From Ensifer adhaerens (lineage in GTDB: Bacteria > Pseudomonadota > Alphaproteobacteria > Rhizobiales > Rhizobiaceae), in contig NZ_CP083349.1 of NCBI RefSeq assembly GCF_020035535.1, positions 1,240,001 to 1,304,000 of the forward strand: a DNA stretch of 64,000 bases, written 5' to 3'. Under the pieces are notes generated by a model. That model saw nothing but the letters and a program-made list of their open reading frames with translations, did not search any database and was not told where the DNA came from. The position numbers and the translations under genes are program-made. Below are positions 1 through 10,221 of the stretch, piece after piece. Position 1 is the first letter of the stretch. The number at the start of each line of letters is the position of its first letter.

Positions 1-386
1 CTCTGGTCGGCGAAATCGATGATGAGGTTGCCGGTCTGACGGTCGGCTATGCGATCGGCCCGGAAGTGCTGGAGATCGTCGCCAAGCACCCGGCTTTGGA
101 ACCCTTGCTGGAGCTGCAGAGGCAGGTTGTCGGCCACTGGTTCATCGAGAGCCTCGGCGTCTATCGCCATCAGCGCGGCCGCGGGGTCGGCAAAGCGCTC
201 CTGGCAAGGGAATTCGAACGCGCCGGATCGGCGCCGGTGAGCCTGATCACCGAGAGCCACAATGACAGGGCTCAGGCACTATACAGGGCAAACGGTTTCG
301 GCGAGGCAGCGCGCGCCGAGGCGGTTCCGCTCTTTGAGGAAAGCAAGAAACACGACTGGGTGCTGTTCACCCGCAAGGTCGCTTGA
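1..386 (+). CDS. GNAT-family N-acetyltransferase, 5' end missing
   Basis: The open frame enters the window in frame 3 and ends at a TGA at 384-386, so only the C-terminal 127 or so residues are present. The text GVYRHQRGRGVGKALL is the acetyl-CoA-binding motif A of GNAT acetyltransferases (Q/RxxGxG/A), followed by the usual SHNDRAQALYRANGF segment of motif B. The substrate cannot be read. It lies 18 bp before lpdA and may be co-transcribed with it. The family call is secure; the role is unknown. Confidence 0.8.
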   Translation, partial: LVGEIDDEVAGLTVGYAIGPEVLEIVAKHPALEPLLELQRQVVGHWFIESLGVYRHQRGRGVGKALLAREFERAGSAPVSLITESHNDRAQALYRANGFGEAARAEAVPLFEESKKHDWVLFTRKVA

Positions 387-404
387 GACAAAGGCAGGAA
401 ACAC

Positions 405-1850
405 ATGGCTGAGAATTACGACGTCATCGTCATCGGTTCGGGTCCGGGGGGCTATATCGCCGCCATCCGTGCGGCACAGCTTGGTTTGAAGACCGCGGTC
501 GTCGAGCGCGAGCATCTGGCCGGAATTTGCTCCAACTGGGGCTGTATCCCGACCAAGGCGCTGCTGCGCTCCGCCGAAGTTCTCCACTACGCCCAGCATC
601 CGGGCGCCTATGGCGTGAAGATCGAAGGCACGGTGACGCCGGACCTGAAGGCGATCGTCGCCCGTTCGCGCGGCATCGCCGAGCGCATGAACGGCGGCGT
701 CGGCTTCCTGATGAAGAAGAACAAGGTCGACGTGATCTGGGGCGAAGCCAAGCTGACGAAGCCAGGCGAGATCGTCGTCGGCAAGGCGACGAAGCCGGTG
801 GTCCAGCCGCAGGCGCCGCTGCCGAAGAACACCAAGGGCGAAGGCACCTACACCGCCAAGCATATCATCATCGCGACCGGCGCCCGTCCTCGCGCGCTGC
901 CGGGCATCGAGCCCGATGGCAAGCTCATCTGGACCTATTTCGAGGCGATGAAGCCCGAGGAAATGCCGAAGTCGCTGCTGGTCATGGGCTCAGGCGCGAT
1001 CGGCATCGAATTCGCCTCCTTCTATCGCACCATGGGCGTCGACGTGACCGTTGTCGAAGTCATGCCGACCGTCATGCCGGTCGAAGACGCCGAGATCTCG
1101 GGCATTGCCAAGAAGCAGTTCGAAAAGCAGGGCATGAAGATCCACCTTCAGGCCAAGGTAACGAAGGTCGAGAAGGCTGCCAACTCGGTGACCGCCCATG
1201 TCGAGATGAAGGATGGCAAGGTCGAGAAGATCACTGCCGATCGCATGATCTCGGCTGTCGGCGTCCAGGGCAATATCGAGAACCTCGGCCTCGAAACGCT
1301 CGGCGTGAAGACCGACCGCGGATGCATCGTCATCGACGGCTACGGCAAGACCAATGTTCCCGGCGTTTATGCGATCGGAGACGTTGCCGGCCCGCCGATG
1401 CTCGCCCACAAGGCCGAACATGAGGCCGTCATCTGCGTCGAAAAGATCGCAGGCCTTCCGAACGTCCACCCGATGGACAAGCTGAAGATCCCAGGCTGCA
1501 CCTATTGCCACCCGCAGGTCGCTTCCGTCGGTCTCACAGAAGCCAAGGCAAAGGAACTCGGCCGTGACATCCGCGTCGGCCGCTTCCCCTTCGTCGCAAA
1601 CGGCAAGGCGATCGCGCTCGGCGAGGACCAGGGCCTGGTCAAGACGATCTTCGACAAGAAGACCGGCGAACTGCTCGGTGCCCACATGGTCGGCGCCGAA
1701 GTCACCGAGCTCATCCAGGGCTTTGTCGTCGCGATGAACCTCGAGACGACCGAAGAAGACCTGATGCACACGATCTTCCCGCATCCGACGATCTCGGAGA
1801 CGATGAAAGAAAGTGTGCTCGACGCATACGGCCGCGCGCTCAACGCCTGA
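405..1850 (+). CDS. lpdA: Dihydrolipoyl dehydrogenase (E3)
   Basis: This is the FAD flavoenzyme that reoxidises dihydrolipoamide on the E2 subunits of pyruvate and other 2-oxoacid dehydrogenases, using NAD+. The FAD-binding motif GSGPGG is at residues 11-16, the redox-active disulfide is C42/C47 in ICSNWGCIPTK, the NAD-binding GSGAIG is near residue 197, and the C-terminal catalytic HPTISE pair is H460/E465. At 481 residues it is slightly long because of a Pro/Lys-rich insert near residues 125-142, which I recall from rhizobial LpdA1 proteins. lipA, which makes the lipoyl cofactor, lies two genes downstream. Confidence 0.97.
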   Translation: MAENYDVIVIGSGPGGYIAAIRAAQLGLKTAVVEREHLAGICSNWGCIPTKALLRSAEVLHYAQHPGAYGVKIEGTVTPDLKAIVARSRGIAERMNGGVGFLMKKNKVDVIWGEAKLTKPGEIVVGKATKPVVQPQAPLPKNTKGEGTYTAKHIIIATGARPRALPGIEPDGKLIWTYFEAMKPEEMPKSLLVMGSGAIGIEFASFYRTMGVDVTVVEVMPTVMPVEDAEISGIAKKQFEKQGMKIHLQAKVTKVEKAANSVTAHVEMKDGKVEKITADRMISAVGVQGNIENLGLETLGVKTDRGCIVIDGYGKTNVPGVYAIGDVAGPPMLAHKAEHEAVICVEKIAGLPNVHPMDKLKIPGCTYCHPQVASVGLTEAKAKELGRDIRVGRFPFVANGKAIALGEDQGLVKTIFDKKTGELLGAHMVGAEVTELIQGFVVAMNLETTEEDLMHTIFPHPTISETMKESVLDAYGRALNA

Positions 1851-1924
1851 TAGTTTCGGCGGCCGCGTTTTTGGTGTATTTTTGGCATTGCTAATGGGCA
1901 CATTTTCAATGCACGGAGACCAAA

Positions 1925-2176
1925 ATGAGCGTGAACGGCGTCGGTATCTTGGCTGCGATCATCGTCGGCGGTTTGGCCGGGTGGCTCGCGGAGAAGTTCA
2001 TGGGCAGCAGCATGGGGCTGATCATGAACATAGTGCTCGGCATCATCGGTGCGGTGGTGCTGAATTTTGTCCTGGCGGCCTTCGGCATGGCCTATGCCGG
2101 CTGGGTCGCCTACCTGATCATCGGCTTCATCGGCGCATGCCTGTTGATCGCCGCTGGTCGGGTCGTAAAACGATAG
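1925..2176 (+). CDS. GlsB/YeaQ/YmgE-family small membrane protein
   Basis: This 83-residue hydrophobic protein has three predicted membrane helices separated by short Gly-rich turns: the N-terminal GILAAIIVGGLAGWLAEKF, the central MNIVLGIIGAVVLNFVL and the C-terminal AYLIIGFIGACLLIAAG, ending in VVKR. That is the layout of the transglycosylase-associated (GlsB/YeaQ/YmgE) stress-protein family, whose molecular role is poorly defined. A GGAGA ribosome-binding site sits just before the ATG. It lies between lpdA and the lipA promoter and is probably an independent gene. Confidence 0.85.
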   Translation: MSVNGVGILAAIIVGGLAGWLAEKFMGSSMGLIMNIVLGIIGAVVLNFVLAAFGMAYAGWVAYLIIGFIGACLLIAAGRVVKR

Positions 2177-2221
2177 TCTGCCGGGCCATCTGCGCTTCCG
2201 TCGGGCATGTGCTTAAGACGG

Positions 2222-2250
2222 CCTGACATTTCTGGTCGGGCCGTCTATAT
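2222..2250 (+). promoter_or_regulatory. Housekeeping sigma-70 promoter of lipA
   Basis: A -35 hexamer CCTGAC (2222-2227) is followed after exactly 17 bp by CTATAT (2245-2250). This differs by one base from the rhizobial consensus CTTGAC-N17-CTATAT. Transcription would begin near 2257, about 50 bp before the lipA ATG. The spacer overlaps the right arm of an inverted repeat (GACGGCC near 2218 with GGCCGTC near 2240). Confidence 0.7.
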
Positions 2251-2306
2251 AGAGCGAAAATGGGTCAACCGGCCTGATGCCGGCCCACCGCGACGAGGAA
2301 GACAGT

Positions 2307-3275
2307 ATGGTAACGGTGTTCGATGCCGTCTCTGACCGGGCGCAACGCGTCCGCCATCCGGAAAAGGCGCACAAGCCCGATACGGAAGTTATGCGCAAGC
2401 CGGAGTGGATCCGCGTCAAGGCGCCGATGTCCAAGGGCTACCAGGAGACGCGAGAGCTGGTGCGTTCGCACAAGCTCGTCACGGTCTGTGAAGAAGCGGG
2501 CTGCCCGAACATCGGCGAGTGCTGGGACAAGAAGCACGCCACCTTCATGATCATGGGCGAGATCTGTACCCGCGCCTGCGCCTTCTGCAATGTCGCCACC
2601 GGCAAGCCGAATGCGCTCGACATGGAAGAGCCGGCCAACATCGCCAAGGCCGTCAAGCAGATGGGCCTCAGCCACGTGGTCATCACCTCGGTCGACCGCG
2701 ACGATCTGGAAGATGGTGGCGCCGAGCACTTCGAGAAGGTGATCTGGGCGATCCGCGAAGCGTCGCCGGCGACGACGATCGAAATCCTGACGCCGGACTT
2801 TCTGAAGAAGCCGGGTGCGCTGGAACGCGTCGTTGCCGCCAAGCCCGACGTCTTCAACCACAACATGGAAACCGTACCGGGCAATTACTTGACGGTCCGT
2901 CCAGGTGCGCGCTATTTCCACTCCGTCCGCCTGTTGCAGCGCGTGAAGGAACTGGACCCGACCATGTTCACCAAGTCCGGCATCATGGTCGGCCTCGGCG
3001 AAGAGCGTAACGAAGTGCTGCAACTGATGGACGACCTCAGAACCGCGGATGTCGACTTCCTGACGATCGGCCAATACCTGCAGCCGACGCGCAAGCACCA
3101 CAAGGTCGAAGCGTTCGTGACCCCCGAGGAGTTCAAGTCCTACGAGACCGTCGCCTACACCAAGGGCTTCCTCATGGTTTCCTCGAGCCCGCTGACGCGC
3201 TCGTCGCACCATGCCGGCGACGACTTCGCCCGCCTGAGGGCCGCGCGCGAGAAGAAGCTGCAGGCCGCTGAGTAA
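2307..3275 (+). CDS. lipA: Lipoyl synthase (radical SAM)
   Basis: LipA inserts two sulfur atoms into octanoyl groups on E2/GcvH proteins to make lipoate. Both iron-sulfur sites are visible: the auxiliary cluster C61-x4-C66-x5-C72 and the radical-SAM cluster C87-x3-C91-x2-C94. The conserved C-terminal RSSHHAG is also present. I use the ATG at 2307 (322 residues), preceded by GAGGAAG at 2295-2301, rather than an upstream ATG at 2277, because the protein then begins [10 protein letters not shown] like other rhizobial LipA proteins. It has its own promoter and a hairpin terminator. Confidence 0.97.
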   Translation: MVTVFDAVSDRAQRVRHPEKAHKPDTEVMRKPEWIRVKAPMSKGYQETRELVRSHKLVTVCEEAGCPNIGECWDKKHATFMIMGEICTRACAFCNVATGKPNALDMEEPANIAKAVKQMGLSHVVITSVDRDDLEDGGAEHFEKVIWAIREASPATTIEILTPDFLKKPGALERVVAAKPDVFNHNMETVPGNYLTVRPGARYFHSVRLLQRVKELDPTMFTKSGIMVGLGEERNEVLQLMDDLRTADVDFLTIGQYLQPTRKHHKVEAFVTPEEFKSYETVAYTKGFLMVSSSPLTRSSHHAGDDFARLRAAREKKLQAAE

Positions 3276-3303
3276 AGCGGAGCAAGGTCCTTGAGAACCA
3301 TGG

Positions 3304-3334
3304 ACTCCGGCGCTTGCGCCGGAGTTTTTGTTTT
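3304..3334 (+). terminator. Rho-independent terminator after lipA
   Basis: A 9-bp GC-rich stem (3304-3312 paired with 3317-3325, loop CTTG) is followed by a T-rich run TTTTTGTTTT. It lies 28 bp after the lipA stop codon. Confidence 0.9.
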
Positions 3335-3427
3335 GGCGAAGTGTATGGGGCGACAACCGGCCGTTCGCGCAAAGCTTGCATCATTGGGTCCGATCGCCTA
3401 ACGGCTGTCTCTGGAGGAGGCGAGCCG

Positions 3428-3994
3428 ATGCCGCGATATCTGAACAACTGGGACGAGGCGGCGGCGCATCTTGCAAGCGCGCAACGCATTCTGGTGGTCG
3501 GCTGCTCCGGCAGCGGCAAGAGCACGCTATCCGCTCAACTGTCCGAACGGCTCGGCCTGCCGCACCTGGCGATGGACCGGGAGTTCTTCTGGTTGCCGGG
3601 ATGGAAAATTCGGCCGCGGCAGGAAATGCTCGCGCTGATCTCGAAGGCCGCCGCCGGCGAGTGCTGGATCATGGATGGCACCAGCCCGAAGACCCTGCCG
3701 CTCCGCCTGCCACGCACCCATGTGGTGATCTGGACGCGGCTGCCGCGCTGGGTGTCGCTGCGCGGGGTGTTCTGGCGCTGGTTCACCTATTGGAAGAAGA
3801 CCCGGCCGGACATGGCTGACGATTGTCCGGAGAAGGTCGATCTCGATTTCCTGCGCTACATCTGGAACTTCGAGCGCAGGGATGCGGTTGAGATAGAGAC
3901 GCAACTGGCCGGTCATTCAAACCTGCCGGTTCTCGTGTTGAAATCGCACGCGGAAACGGCGTTCCTACTTGCTAAGATAAAGCGGGGCGACTAG
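3428..3994 (+). CDS. Small P-loop kinase-like protein (FlaR/adenylate-kinase-like)
   Basis: This 188-residue protein has a Walker A motif GCSGSGKST (residues 25-33) followed by an adenylate-kinase-like layout, with a conserved Asp after the first helix (LAMDREFF) and WIMDGTSPKT, where these proteins bind the acceptor nucleotide. It resembles the topology-modulation (FlaR)-type P-loop proteins whose substrate is unknown. The start at 3428 is supported by a strong GGAGGAGG at 3413-3420. The RatA-like gene begins 9 bp after its stop, so the two are probably co-transcribed. Confidence 0.75.
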   Translation: MPRYLNNWDEAAAHLASAQRILVVGCSGSGKSTLSAQLSERLGLPHLAMDREFFWLPGWKIRPRQEMLALISKAAAGECWIMDGTSPKTLPLRLPRTHVVIWTRLPRWVSLRGVFWRWFTYWKKTRPDMADDCPEKVDLDFLRYIWNFERRDAVEIETQLAGHSNLPVLVLKSHAETAFLLAKIKRGD

Positions 3995-4003
3995 CTCTCG
4001 ATC

Positions 4004-4453
4004 ATGCCGCATTTCGAAACCAACCACGTCGTCAAGCACAGTGCCGACCAGATGTTCGATCTCGTCGCCGATGTCGAACACTATCCCGAGTTCCTGCCGC
4101 TCTGCGAAGCGCTGACCGTGCGCTCGCGCAAGGAGCGCGACGGCAAGGTGTTGCTGTTGGCCGACATGACCGTCGGCTACAAGGCGATCCGCGAGACTTT
4201 CACGACGCAGGTGCTGTTGAACAAGGCCGAGCGCGTCATCGACGTCAAATACATCGATGGACCGTTCAAGTATCTCGACAACCGCTGGCGCTTCGAGCCG
4301 TCCGGCGAGGGGCAGTCGATCGTGCATTTCTACATCGACTACGAGTTCAAGAGCCGCATTCTCGGCGCTCTGATGGGTTCGATGTTCGACCGTGCCTTCC
4401 GAATGTTCTCCGACGCGTTCGAAAAGCGCGCCGACAAAATCTATTCCGCCTGA
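4004..4453 (+). CDS. RatA/COQ10-family START-domain protein
   Basis: This 149-residue SRPBCC (START) fold protein opens with the family pattern FETNHVVKHSADQMFDLVADVEHYPEFLP and has LADMTVGYKAIRETFTTQV and WRFEPSGEGQSIVHFYIDYEF further on. Mitochondrial and alphaproteobacterial members (Coq10) bind ubiquinone and support respiration; the Escherichia coli member RatA was described as a ribosome-association inhibitor. In an alphaproteobacterium the quinone-chaperone role is the better guess. The 3' end overlaps the end of the convergent cinA gene by 13 bp. Confidence 0.85.
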   Translation: MPHFETNHVVKHSADQMFDLVADVEHYPEFLPLCEALTVRSRKERDGKVLLLADMTVGYKAIRETFTTQVLLNKAERVIDVKYIDGPFKYLDNRWRFEPSGEGQSIVHFYIDYEFKSRILGALMGSMFDRAFRMFSDAFEKRADKIYSA

Positions 4454-4938
4454 GCGATTTCCGAGAGCATGTCGAGCGCGGTGCGGACGGTGGCAAGCCG
4501 GATGCGGCTGCGGCCGATGTCGCCATAGCGCATCTCCCGATGCAGGATCTCGCCGTTTCGCCCGGACGCAGCAAGGTGCACGAGGCCGACGGGCTTTTCG
4601 GCCGAGCCGCCGCTGGGGCCGGCAACGCCTGTGACTGCAACCGCGAAATCCGCCGCCGAATGCGAGACGGCGCCGCGTGCCATCTCGATCGCGGTCTCTC
4701 GCGATACCGCGCCGTGGGCGGCAAGTATGTCGGCCTCGACACCAAGCATCGCGACCTTCGCTTCGTTGGAGTAGGTGACGAACCCACGATCGACGACGGC
4801 GGACGAACCGGGAATCTCGGTCAAGGAACCTGCGATCAGGCCGCCGGTGCAGGATTCGGCGGTCGCGACCTTGAGGCCGCGTGCGGTGAACTTGGCGATG
4901 ATTTCACCGGCTTTGACTTCGATATCGGCGGGCCACAT
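4441..4938 (-). CDS. CinA-family protein, nicotinamide-nucleotide amidohydrolase domain (PncC)
   Basis: This 165-residue stand-alone CinA C-terminal domain carries the family signatures TAESCTGGLIAGSLTEIPGSS, FVTYSNEAK and TGVAGPSGGSAEKPVG. The domain deamidates nicotinamide mononucleotide to recycle pyridine nucleotides; the N-terminal COG1058 domain of full-length CinA is absent. The ATG at 4938 overlaps the ispDF stop (TGATG), so translation is probably coupled. A GTG at 4941 is also in frame but less likely. Confidence 0.88.
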   Translation of the reverse strand: MWPADIEVKAGEIIAKFTARGLKVATAESCTGGLIAGSLTEIPGSSAVVDRGFVTYSNEAKVAMLGVEADILAAHGAVSRETAIEMARGAVSHSAADFAVAVTGVAGPSGGSAEKPVGLVHLAASGRNGEILHREMRYGDIGRSRIRLATVRTALDMLSEIAQAE

Positions 4939-6143
4939 CACGAAAGGTTCCCGTAAACCACGGTGGCCGTGGCAATGGCGGCGATGCCCTCATCACGGCC
5001 GACAAAACCCAAGCGCTCATTGGTCGTTGCCTTGACCGAACAGCGGTCGAGCGAAATCCCTAGCATCTCCGAGAGCTTTTCGCGCATCGTCAGCCGATGC
5101 GGGCCGACCTTCGGTGCTTCGGCTATCAGCGAGATGTCAGCATTGGTAATGATGCCGCCGCGCTCGCGCACGATCTTGGCCGCATGCTCCAGGAAAATGC
5201 GCGATGGCGCGCCCTTCCATTGTGGGTCGGACGGCGGGAAATGATCGCCGATGTCGCCGGCGCCGCAGGTGGCGAGGAGAGCGTCGGTCAGCGCGTGCAA
5301 CGCCACATCGGCATCGGAATGGCCGGAAAGTTTCTTCGTGTGCGGGATGAAGACGCCGCAGAGCGTGACGCCGTCGCCTTCGATCAACTGGTGCACGTCG
5401 TAACCGTTGCCCGTGCGTACATCGGGCAGGGCGGTCCGATTGAGTTTCTCGTCGGCCATGGCGATATCCCTTCTCAGCGTAAGCTTGACGTTGTCGACCG
5501 TGCCCTCGACGAGGACGACCTTGAGGCCCGCCCATTCGGCGATCGAGGCATCGTCGGTAAAATCGGTGCGGCCGCTCTTGGTTGCATCCCGGTGCGCAGC
5601 AAGAATGGCCTGAAGATCGAATGTTTGTGGCGTCTGTGCGCCGTAGAGACCGTCGCGCGGCACAGTCTCAAGCACGACACTACCCTTGCCCGCGCGCTTC
5701 AGAGTGTCTGCAACTGCGACTGCGGGCAGCACGGCCTTGACGTCGTCGCGAAGTGCCGCTGCACAGCGCGAAAGCAGCGCATGATCGGCGAAAGGGCGCA
5801 CCGCATCGTGGATCATCACATGGTGAGCGCCGATCTCTGCGAGGGTTTCGAGGCCGGCGAGCACGGACATCTGTCGGGTCGCGCCACCGTGGACGACAGT
5901 GACGGCACTTGCCACCGACCGTTTGCGTGCGGCATCGAACAGCGCCTCGTCATCCGGGTGAATGACGACGACGATTGGGCCGACGGCCGGCCATGTCGCG
6001 AAAGTGTCAAGCGTATGGGCGATAACGGGCCGGCCACCGATGGTTCGATACTGCTTCGGGCCTTCGGCAGATTGTCCGGCACGTTCGCCGCGTCCGGCTG
6101 CAACGATCACCACGCCGCACTTAAGCTGTTCTTGAGGCTGCAT
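4938..6143 (-). CDS. ispDF: Bifunctional IspD/IspF (MEP isoprenoid pathway)
   Basis: One polypeptide carries two non-consecutive steps of the MEP pathway. The N-terminal half is 2-C-methyl-D-erythritol 4-phosphate cytidylyltransferase ([12 protein letters not shown] nucleotide loop, HDAVRPF). The C-terminal half is 2-C-methyl-D-erythritol 2,4-cyclodiphosphate synthase (GNGYDVHQL metal site, [19 protein letters not shown]). Fusion is normal in many alphaproteobacteria. I chose the ATG at 6143 (401 residues); the ATG at 6164 adds seven residues and cannot be excluded, and neither has a strong ribosome-binding site. Confidence 0.95.
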   Translation of the reverse strand: MQPQEQLKCGVVIVAAGRGERAGQSAEGPKQYRTIGGRPVIAHTLDTFATWPAVGPIVVVIHPDDEALFDAARKRSVASAVTVVHGGATRQMSVLAGLETLAEIGAHHVMIHDAVRPFADHALLSRCAAALRDDVKAVLPAVAVADTLKRAGKGSVVLETVPRDGLYGAQTPQTFDLQAILAAHRDATKSGRTDFTDDASIAEWAGLKVVLVEGTVDNVKLTLRRDIAMADEKLNRTALPDVRTGNGYDVHQLIEGDGVTLCGVFIPHTKKLSGHSDADVALHALTDALLATCGAGDIGDHFPPSDPQWKGAPSRIFLEHAAKIVRERGGIITNADISLIAEAPKVGPHRLTMREKLSEMLGISLDRCSVKATTNERLGFVGRDEGIAAIATATVVYGNLS

Positions 6144-6356
6144 CTTCTGTATGAGGTCCCGCATTCGCCAATCTTCGCCGTGATGTACCGCGAAGGGGCG
6201 TGCTTTGCCAGCACTGCATAATTCCTTAGGTCGAACTTGCAGGGACCTTGGCGCGTCTTGAGTGGCTCGCGGCGCTGCAAGCCTGGAATTTTGCGCAAGG
6301 CGCCGAAATCGCTTGGCAAGCCCGAGAACAATGTCTAAAAATAGTGCAGTACCAAC

Positions 6357-7400
6357 ATGTGCCTGAAAGATATGCATTTGCCAATTCCGGCTCTCTCGTC
6401 ACCTCTTCGGATCGGGACCATCGAAATCCGTAACCGGGTGGCGCTCGCCCCCATGTCCGGCGTCACCGATCTGCCGTTCCGGCGGCTTGCCTGGCGTTAT
6501 GGCGCCGGCTTTGTCGTGACCGAAATGGTTGCGAGCCGCGAACTGGTCGGTAATGCCCAGGAGTCCTGGGCGCGGCTGAAGAATTCCGGCATCAAGCCGC
6601 ACATCGTTCAGCTTGCCGGTCGTGAGGCGCACTGGATGGCGGAAGCCGCCAAGATCGCCGCTGACAATGGTGCGGATATCATCGACATCAACATGGGATG
6701 CCCGGCCAAGAAGGTAACGGGCGGCTACTCCGGCTCGGCGCTCATGCGCGATCCCGATCACGCATTATCGCTGGTCGAGGCGACCGTGAACGCGGTCGAT
6801 GTGCCGGTGACGCTGAAGATGCGGCTCGGCTGGGACGAGAACTCGATCAACGCGCCGCTGATTGCGAAGCGTGCCGAAGCAGCGGGCGTCAAGGCGATCA
6901 CCGTGCACGGCCGCACACGCATGCAGTTCTACAACGGCAAGGCGGACTGGGATGCCATCCGCCCGGTCCGTCAGGTCATTACTGTCCCGCTGGTCGCCAA
7001 TGGCGACGTGGAGACGATCGCCGACGTCGAAGAGATCCTCCGTCGCTCGGGCGCAGATGCGGTCATGGCCGGCCGCTCGTCGCAGGGCCGTCCTTGGCAC
7101 ATCGGCTTTCTCGCCGGTGCCGTTGGGCACCCGTCTCAGGCGGAGGTCGCCGATATCTTTGCGGAGCACTACGAAATGATGCTCGAATTCTATGGCGTCG
7201 AGGTTGGCCTGCGGCACGCGCGCAAGCATGTCGCCTGGTATCTCGATCGCGCTGCCCCTGCCATGCCAGGCACGGAAAAGGCAGCAATCCTGACGTCGAC
7301 CGATGTGCGCTTTGTCCGCGACCGGGCACGCGCCGCGATGCTGGATGCCGCTCCGGCCAAGTCGGAAGGTGAGGCGCTCGCAGAAGGAATTGCCGCATGA
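6357..7400 (+). CDS. dusB: tRNA-dihydrouridine synthase (NifR3/DusB)
   Basis: This is an FMN-dependent TIM-barrel enzyme that reduces uridines in tRNA. The N-terminal [13 protein letters not shown] and the catalytic-cysteine segment [18 protein letters not shown] (C115) are diagnostic, and the FMN phosphate region [12 protein letters not shown] is near residue 235. It is the first gene of the classical nifR3-ntrB-ntrC operon; its stop overlaps the ntrB ATG by 4 bp. Start choice is uncertain: 6357 (347 residues) or 6372, neither with a strong ribosome-binding site. Confidence 0.93.
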   Translation: MCLKDMHLPIPALSSPLRIGTIEIRNRVALAPMSGVTDLPFRRLAWRYGAGFVVTEMVASRELVGNAQESWARLKNSGIKPHIVQLAGREAHWMAEAAKIAADNGADIIDINMGCPAKKVTGGYSGSALMRDPDHALSLVEATVNAVDVPVTLKMRLGWDENSINAPLIAKRAEAAGVKAITVHGRTRMQFYNGKADWDAIRPVRQVITVPLVANGDVETIADVEEILRRSGADAVMAGRSSQGRPWHIGFLAGAVGHPSQAEVADIFAEHYEMMLEFYGVEVGLRHARKHVAWYLDRAAPAMPGTEKAAILTSTDVRFVRDRARAAMLDAAPAKSEGEALAEGIAA

Positions 7401-8544
7401 GTGAGAAACCGGGCGTTTCTGAAGCGGCCGCGAGCGGTCTGTCGATGGCGGTTCTGAATGCCATTCAGAATCCGGTAATCTTGGTCGATGCCAGTGGGCT
7501 GGTCGCCTTTGCGAACTGGGAGGCCGAATCATTTTTTGGCGCCAGCGCCAATCACTTGGCGCGTCACAACATCAGCGCCTTCATACCCTTCGGCAGTCCG
7601 TTGCTGACGCTGATCGAACAGGTGCGCGAACGGAAGGCGCCGGTGAATGAATACCGTGTCGACCTGAGCTCGCCGCGTCTCGGTGCCGACAAGCTCGTCG
7701 ATCTCTATGTTGCCCCGGTTCTTTCCGAGCAAGGCGCAGTCGTCGTCGTCTTCCAGGAACGCTCGATGGCCGACAAGATCGACAGGCAGCTCACGCATCG
7801 CGGTGCCGCGCGCTCGGTGACCGGGCTTGCCTCGATGCTCGCGCACGAAATCAAGAACCCGCTTTCGGGCATCCGCGGTGCTGCGCAGCTGCTCGAAACC
7901 TCGGTCAATGATGAAGACAGGGCACTGACACGCCTCATCTGTGATGAGACAGACCGGATCGTCTCGCTGGTCGACCGCATGGAGGTGTTTTCAGACGAGC
8001 GTCCGGTGGATCGCGTGCCGCTGAACATCCATTCGGTGCTCGACCATGTGAAGGCGATCGCCAAGGCCGGCTTTGCCCGCCACATCAAGTTTGCGGAAAA
8101 CTACGATCCGTCCTTGCCACCCGTCTATGCCAACCGCGATCAACTGGTTCAGGTGTTCCTCAACCTGATCAAGAACGCGGCTGAGGCGATCGGCGATCGC
8201 AGCGATGGCGAGATCGTGCTGACGACGGCCTACAGGCCGGGCATTCGTCTGTCGGTCGCCGGAACGCGCGAGAAAATCTCGCTGCCGCTGGAGTTCTGCG
8301 TGCACGACAATGGACCGGGCGTGCCGTCGGATCTGCTGCCGCTGCTCTTCGATCCTTTCATCACCACCAAGACCAACGGCTCCGGCCTGGGGCTCGCGCT
8401 GGTTGCCAAGATCATCGGCGCCCATGGCGGGATCGTCGAATGCGACAGCCAGCAGAACCGTACCACCTTTCGTGTCCTGATGCCTGCCTCCAAGGGCCAG
8501 GCAGCGGATGAAGACGACATGCCGATGACAAAAGGAAACCTTGC

Positions 8545-8548
<4 letters not shown>
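7397..8548 (+). CDS. ntrB: Nitrogen regulation sensor kinase NtrB
   Basis: This is the soluble histidine kinase/phosphatase that, under PII (GlnB) control, sets the phosphorylation state of NtrC. An N-terminal PAS domain (about residues 15-120) precedes the dimerisation helix with phospho-acceptor H150 in [19 protein letters not shown], and the ATPase domain shows the N, G1 and G2 boxes ([24 protein letters not shown]). At 383 residues without membrane segments it has the normal size. It overlaps dusB and ntrC by 4 bp each. Confidence 0.96.
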
Positions 8549-9999
<1,451 letters not shown>

Positions 10000-10221
10000 C
10001 TTGATCACAGCCACCGTTGCATTTTCGCCACAATGCGTTGCTTGAACGTGTGACGATCGCCGAATCGCGTGTCGTTGCCGTCTCGTTCAATCGATTTGAC
10101 CCAATTGATTGAGTGGGGGCGCAACGCCGCAGCCCGTTTGGGCGGTGAGGTCAACCTTTGACCAGAGAATGCTAGCAAGAGATGCCGTCGCCAGCAGGCG
10201 CCGGTTGGGGGAACGCTTTTC